Program-made: the position numbers and the translations under genes | Assembly (NCBI RefSeq): GCF_030253575.1 | Contig: NC_080568.1 | Span: 7,675,501 to 7,739,500, forward strand | Length of the DNA: 64,000 bases | Source: Rhododendron vialii | Lineage: Eukaryota > Streptophyta > Magnoliopsida > Ericales > Ericaceae | Reading direction: 5' to 3' | The notes under the pieces: model-generated | Databases searched by the model: none | The model's input: the letters and a program-made list of their open reading frames with translations, nothing else | What the model was told of the DNA's origin: nothing | Shown: piece after piece, positions 60,114 through 64,000 of the stretch | Position numbering within the stretch: the stretch's first letter is position 1 | How the letters are laid out: every line of letters begins with the position of its first letter

Positions 60114-60219
60114 ATCAGATGGCAACAAGATTTCCCCCAAACACTTCAGTAGGGGTAGGGAAATCCTCAAATAAGAATCCCCAATGAAGTGTTCGGAGGA
60201 ACTCCAAGGGACAACTGAT
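60114..60219 (-). ncRNA. MIR395: MIR395 hairpin B2-2
   Basis: Counterpart of B1-2. The mature region is 60149-60129 on the minus strand and ends GGGGGAAATC, a C-to-A change at position 19 relative to B1. The stem is otherwise retained (star side GGAGTTCCTCCGAACACTTC). Confidence 0.92.
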
Positions 60220-60300
60220 GGATTAATAATTCCGAACGATCTTATAGCTTAGTATTTTTTGGCTTGTTGGTTTATGCAATTAATGGATACAGAACCCTAG

Positions 60301-60308
60301 TATTTATA
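60301..60308 (-). promoter_or_regulatory. TATA box of the minus-strand pri-miR395 (B2)
   Basis: TATAAATA on the minus strand in the same context as at 39815 (CACTATAAATACTAG), about 80 bp upstream of hairpin B2-2. The conservation between copies supports a working promoter. Confidence 0.7.
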
Positions 60309-61189
60309 GTGGCTTTCTCTATGTGCTTTTTTTGCCCTACAGAAAGAAAGATTCAGAATTTCCACACACAATAAAGCTGTGAACAGTGAACCTAGCCGTG
60401 AATCTGGGTAATATGAAAGGTGGTGAGAATCACAGACTTATGTGTTTGTGTATTGAGTGGCCAACTGCCTTCCTCCTATCTTCTTTTTCAATTGTCCTCT
60501 TTCTTTCAGCTACCTTACAGAAAGAAAGATAGATTGATAGTACAAAAGATGCTTCTAACCCACAAAACCCTTTTACTTTTGTCTTCTTAAGATGAGTTAT
60601 TGCAAATGATTCTTATGTAAAAAACTTTCAAAAAATAAAAATAAAAATGATTCTTATGTAATTGATAATAGCAGCTTAGGTAATGGTCCTAGCTAATGGA
60701 AGATGTCCTAAGTATGCATGGTTAAGAAGCCTTTATGGTGTCACTTCTAATTCTGAATTGCTGTCTGAAAGCCCGAAGAGCACAAGCTGGGATTTACGCA
60801 ATTCAATTTATAGGGCTTCCCTGACGGGCAAAAATTAGGAAACCTCATAGTACAATTGACACATCTCAGAGAATTTATGGTGTCACTTCCAATGATGGGA
60901 TCAGGGGGGTCTAGTGGCGGCAACTGCCACGACAAGAATTTTAGAAAATGCAATTATTATATATAAAAAAAAATTATGCCAAACTTATATAGTCTCACCA
61001 CCGCTTGATTTTTTTACTATACATTTCGCCACTGCTAGCTAGGGTAAAATTCTGGTTCCGTCCTTAATCGAGTCTAGCGGGTTGCAAGCTGATCACAGTT
61101 ACAATGTAAGCTGAATTCTCCCGACAATAATTCATGGAAAAAGTTGAAAAGGATAGTTCATAGAAGCAAGGATGAGAGACCACAAAGTG

Positions 61190-62258
61190 TGTTAGATTTC
61201 ATGGAGGGTTAGAGCATCAGCAGTGGAATAAGCAAATGTAAATAATCAAAACATGCCACATCAGATTATGATTATCCATTTAGAGGTTGCTGAAATTAGC
61301 AATGTCAAATCCCACATTGGTTATTTTTTGCCCATAATCAAAACTAATGGGCCCTCCAAACTTTTTCCCTTCATTTCACGCATATTTTTTTAAAAAGCGA
61401 TTTTTGAAGGAAAAAAAACAGTTTATGTTAGAAATAGTTCAAAAAAAATAGTTTTTCAAAACAAAAAACAGTTTGTCAAAAAACACTTTGTTCGCTTAAA
61501 AACTGTAAATACAATTTTGAAAGAATTGTATTTACACAAATAGTTTTGAAATTTTAAAAACTACAGTATAAATACAGTTTTTTAAAAACAGATTTTGTGT
61601 AAAAAAGAATTTTCTATAAAAGAGTTTTGAAATTTCAAAAGTAATTTTTTGAAAAACACATTTTATTTACATATAGTTTTTAAAAATTTTGGAAAAATTA
61701 TTTTTTGTAAAAAAAAGTTTCTGAAAAAAACATTAAAAAATTTGAAAGTTACAGTTTTTTAAAATTATTTTTTGAAAATATTGTTGAGAGAGAGAGAGAG
61801 AAGGTTTTTGTGTAATGTTTATGTATTTGATTGAAAGATAAAATTTGGTTATTGACAAAATATTGCTAACTTTGATTATTGAAAAGCCAAAATTTGATTT
61901 GTTAAGAGGTTGTTAGGTTTGGTTATTCCAATGTAAGCACTTTTTTGATCCAACATTATTATTAATTTTAACAAATTTTTGTTTTGCTTATTCCACTGTG
62001 GATGCTCTTACAACCTAAAATCAATTGACAATAGGTGGAGTAGGCTCTAGAATATATTAACCAAGCTTGTGTGGCTTAGATGAGCGATGTGGGACAAAGT
62101 CTAATACTCCCCCTCACATGCAACCCGGATGCATGTAAAGGTGCGAATTGAGCAGACCAGAAGATTTGCTTCAGGCGACAAAAACTTTTCTACGAGAAGT
62201 GAGGCCACTCAGGACATAGCTCTAATATCATGTTAGATTTCTTGAAAAGTTTCAATCT
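61190..62258 (-). mobile_element. TRIM-like miniature LTR retrotransposon (with nested MITE)
   Basis: Read on the minus strand: a degenerate 5' LTR ends AAATCTAACA at 62231. It is followed by TGATATTAGAGC (62230-62219), close to the tRNA-Met primer site TGGTATCAGAGC. Then come a short non-coding interior, a polypurine GTGAGGGGGAG (62117-62107) and a 3' LTR from TATTAGACTTTG (62106) to ATCTAACA (61190). The 3' LTR is split by the PIF-type MITE and is about 120 bp without it. B1 lacks the whole element. Confidence 0.72.
61212..62007. mobile_element. PIF/Harbinger-type MITE (copy 2)
   Basis: 796 bp with ends GAGCATCAGCAGTGGAATAA and its near complement, flanked by TTA (61209-61211 and 62008-62010). 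The inner sequence (ATTAGCAATGTCAAATCCCA, GGTTATTTTTTGCCCATAAT) matches copy 1 at 3478-4005. The extra length is an AT-rich core with repeated ACAGTTT. It is nested in the TRIM. Confidence 0.88.
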
Positions 62259-62509
62259 AAAAGGGTTAGGACCACCACCCCCAAGATATTATTCTCCACC
62301 CTTCACTTGATACGCATTCCTGGTCAGGTTCAATTCTGAAAATTTTCTTTATCAAATCTTCCCCAGAGACGTCTTACAAATTAAGGCCACTTATTCTGAA
62401 CTGGATGAAGACAGAAGTCTTTCCTACAAATTGCAAGAACCTTAATTAGGCCATCCCTAAGGCTCATTTTTACACTCCATTAATTAGGACTATTCAAGCA
62501 CTAATTTAC

Positions 62510-62963
62510 TTTTTTTTTTTTATCGGCAACAAGATTTGATTGAACTCAACAAAGGGTACATCGAGGAGGCCAAACTCTAGATGCAAGAAAAACTTGAATC
62601 ATAGAGCTGGCCAAGAAGAAAGGAAAAAGAGGAAAAATTTACATTCAACAGAATTGAATAAAATCATATGAGAAATGGATCATCCAGAGCCATATATATA
62701 CTTCCACTGCTCCAAAAATCTACAGAAGCCATTCCAAAAGAGCCTGCACTACCAGCCAAATATCCATACCAACTTCATAGCATCCACAAATCAGCCCCAT
62801 TAAATTAAAGCAAGGCCAGAGCGTTCTCAAACCTGTTTCATTAGCCATCCATAGCAGCACTAGTACCTCAGCATCACAACACAGGAATACATAACAGCTG
62901 AAATATGTAAAGTCCATCCAGAGACCATAGTGATCAAACGCAAAACACCTCTCCAAACAACCT
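62510..62963 (-). mobile_element. 5'-truncated LINE tail present in B2
   Basis: A poly(T) run at the left is followed by TATCGGCAACAAGATTTGAT and GGGTACATCGAGGAGG, the reverse of a LINE 3' end (compare GAGGGTACATCGAGAAAG near 54256). Flanks repeat AGCACTAATTTAC and AGCACTAATTAATTTAC. B1 shows the uninterrupted site near 41190. Confidence 0.8.
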
Positions 62964-63596
62964 TAGCACTAATTAATTTACTAATGTTATGATGATAGTA
63001 ACTAATTTACTTATGATAAGCTATATGCTGCAAGGATAAGGGCCAGGCTTCATAAGAGTCCCCCGTTGTTGGAAACATTGTAAATCGCAGTATAGAGAGA
63101 CGTAACATGAAATGCTTGGAGTATAGATCTAGCGTTACGTATCATGAATGGGTGTTGAAACCAATGACGGCCGGAATTAAGAAGAGAGCTTTGGCTAGAG
63201 GAACTGAGAATTGGATTAAAGGAACTAGTCGATAACCTAGGCCACATATTTCGCTTTCTAATTAAGGTTATTGAAAATCCCTATTGTGTTTTACATTCGA
63301 TACCTAGAAACCTCTTCTATGTGCACCATCGATAAAACCTAAGACAAGGGAAAAGTTTTCAAGTTGTGGAGTATCTTATCTATCAAAAAGCTGAAAGTGA
63401 AATGGAAGTAAGAGGACTGAGAAAGGAGATAGGAGGTAAGAATGTATCGTAACCACTCAACTCGATTTGGACTCATATAATCATTGATCTAACCCACATT
63501 CGCGACTAGGTTCACTACTACAACCGGCTTTATCGTACCAATCGAATAGAATTTTCTATCTTTCTAGAGCTAAGTGATCAAAAGAGAAAAACTCAC

Positions 63597-63604
63597 TATA
63601 AATA
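63597..63604 (+). promoter_or_regulatory. TATA box of the plus-strand pri-miR395 (B2)
   Basis: TATAAATA in CTCACTATAAATAGTAGCTA, identical in context to 41998 in B1 and about 55 bp before hairpin B2-3. Confidence 0.7.
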
Positions 63605-63657
63605 GTAGCTAAGGGTTAGTAGCCATTTGACATACCAAGAAGTTTGGGTGAAAATTC

Positions 63658-63771
63658 ATCAAGTGTCCCCTAGAGGTTCCCCAAACACTTCATTGGGAAC
63701 TCTTCCAAAGAAGAGGTGATCAACACAAATTCCTACTGAAGTGTTTGGGGGAACTCCTGGGCTCATTTGAT
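63658..63771 (+). ncRNA. MIR395: MIR395 hairpin B2-3
   Basis: Mature miR395 at 63736-63756 on the 3' arm with the canonical sequence, as in B1-3. The star side AGGTTCCCCAAACACTTCAT is on the 5' arm (63673-63692). The loop differs from B1-3 by a 4-base deletion near 63702. Confidence 0.95.
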
Positions 63772-64000
63772 ACTACTAAGTGAATACTTCACAGCTATGA
63801 TAGAGGTGGTGGCAATGATAGTATTGATCTCTTAGCCAGGTAAGCATTATTACAGTAATAGCCATTAGGGTTTCATAACATATTCATATATTAGGGGATC
63901 TATTTCGTGTCATTGATTTCTATCAGTTAGTAGCTTCTAATTATGATCAATTTCTCTTACTTTAGCTTCTGCATGATATATGGTCAGAGTTGCAGTCTCT

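Larger units (their letters stand above)
58787..64000. repeat. miR395 segmental duplication, copy B2 (cut by window edge)
   Basis: Direct repeat of 38511-42425, still matching at base 63990. It carries three MIR395 hairpins in the same order and orientation as B1. It is longer because of a TRIM with nested MITE (61190-62258), a LINE tail (62510-62963) and a Stowaway-like MITE (59637-59871). Confidence 0.92.

Overview
This window is nuclear DNA of a eudicot plant. The evidence is intron-rich genes with canonical plant splice sites, plant protein families (a DUF1664 protein, a RAD6-type E2, Cactin, LEUNIG and class VIII myosin fragments), plant MITEs, solo LTRs and L1-type LINEs, and hairpins for miR395. 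I could not place the species. About half of the window is transposon-derived, and much of the rest is duplicated.

Layout. (1) 1-5154: minus-strand 5' half of a DUF1664 gene, six exons visible, with the 3' end outside the window. (2) 5155-7564: intergenic DNA with microsatellites and tandem repeats. (3) 7565-8235: plus-strand two-exon RRM protein. (4) 8955-10361: stray exons, one of an MnmG/GidA gene and three of a class VIII myosin gene; both are fragments. (5) 11927-19722: minus-strand eight-exon gene for a predicted 403-aa organelle-targeted protein with a DnaJ-type Cys-rich region, a NUMOD3-like motif and four CCHC knuckles; a solo LTR sits in its second intron. (6) 22560-29900: plus-strand RAD6-type ubiquitin-conjugating enzyme (152 aa), complete, with a long 5'-UTR intron built of degenerate repeats. 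(7) 30-32.7 kb: LINE debris and MITEs. (8) 32.7-64 kb: a duplication landscape without an intact protein gene that I can recognise.

The most notable content is in region 8. Two direct copies of one segment (38.51-42.42 kb and 58.79-64.0 kb, the second cut by the window edge) each carry three MIR395 hairpins: two in tandem on the minus strand and one on the plus strand, facing apart, each transcription unit with its own TATA box. That makes six miR395 loci. miR395 in plants represses ATP sulfurylase and sulfate transporter mRNAs under sulfur limitation. Transposons inserted after the duplication (a TRIM with a nested PIF/Harbinger-type MITE, a LINE tail, a 212-bp MITE) distinguish the copies.

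Around and between them lies an inverted duplication (32.74-36.25 kb against 46.77-53.96 kb) that carries an internally deleted Cactin pseudogene in opposite orientations. The right arm was later invaded by a hAT element containing a foldback element, by a (CAC)n-bearing element and by a solo LTR. If transcribed, these arms could produce double-stranded RNA matching Cactin; that is inference.

All exon joins were derived by eye from splice sites and reading-frame continuity. Family names rest on recognised motifs, not on database searches.
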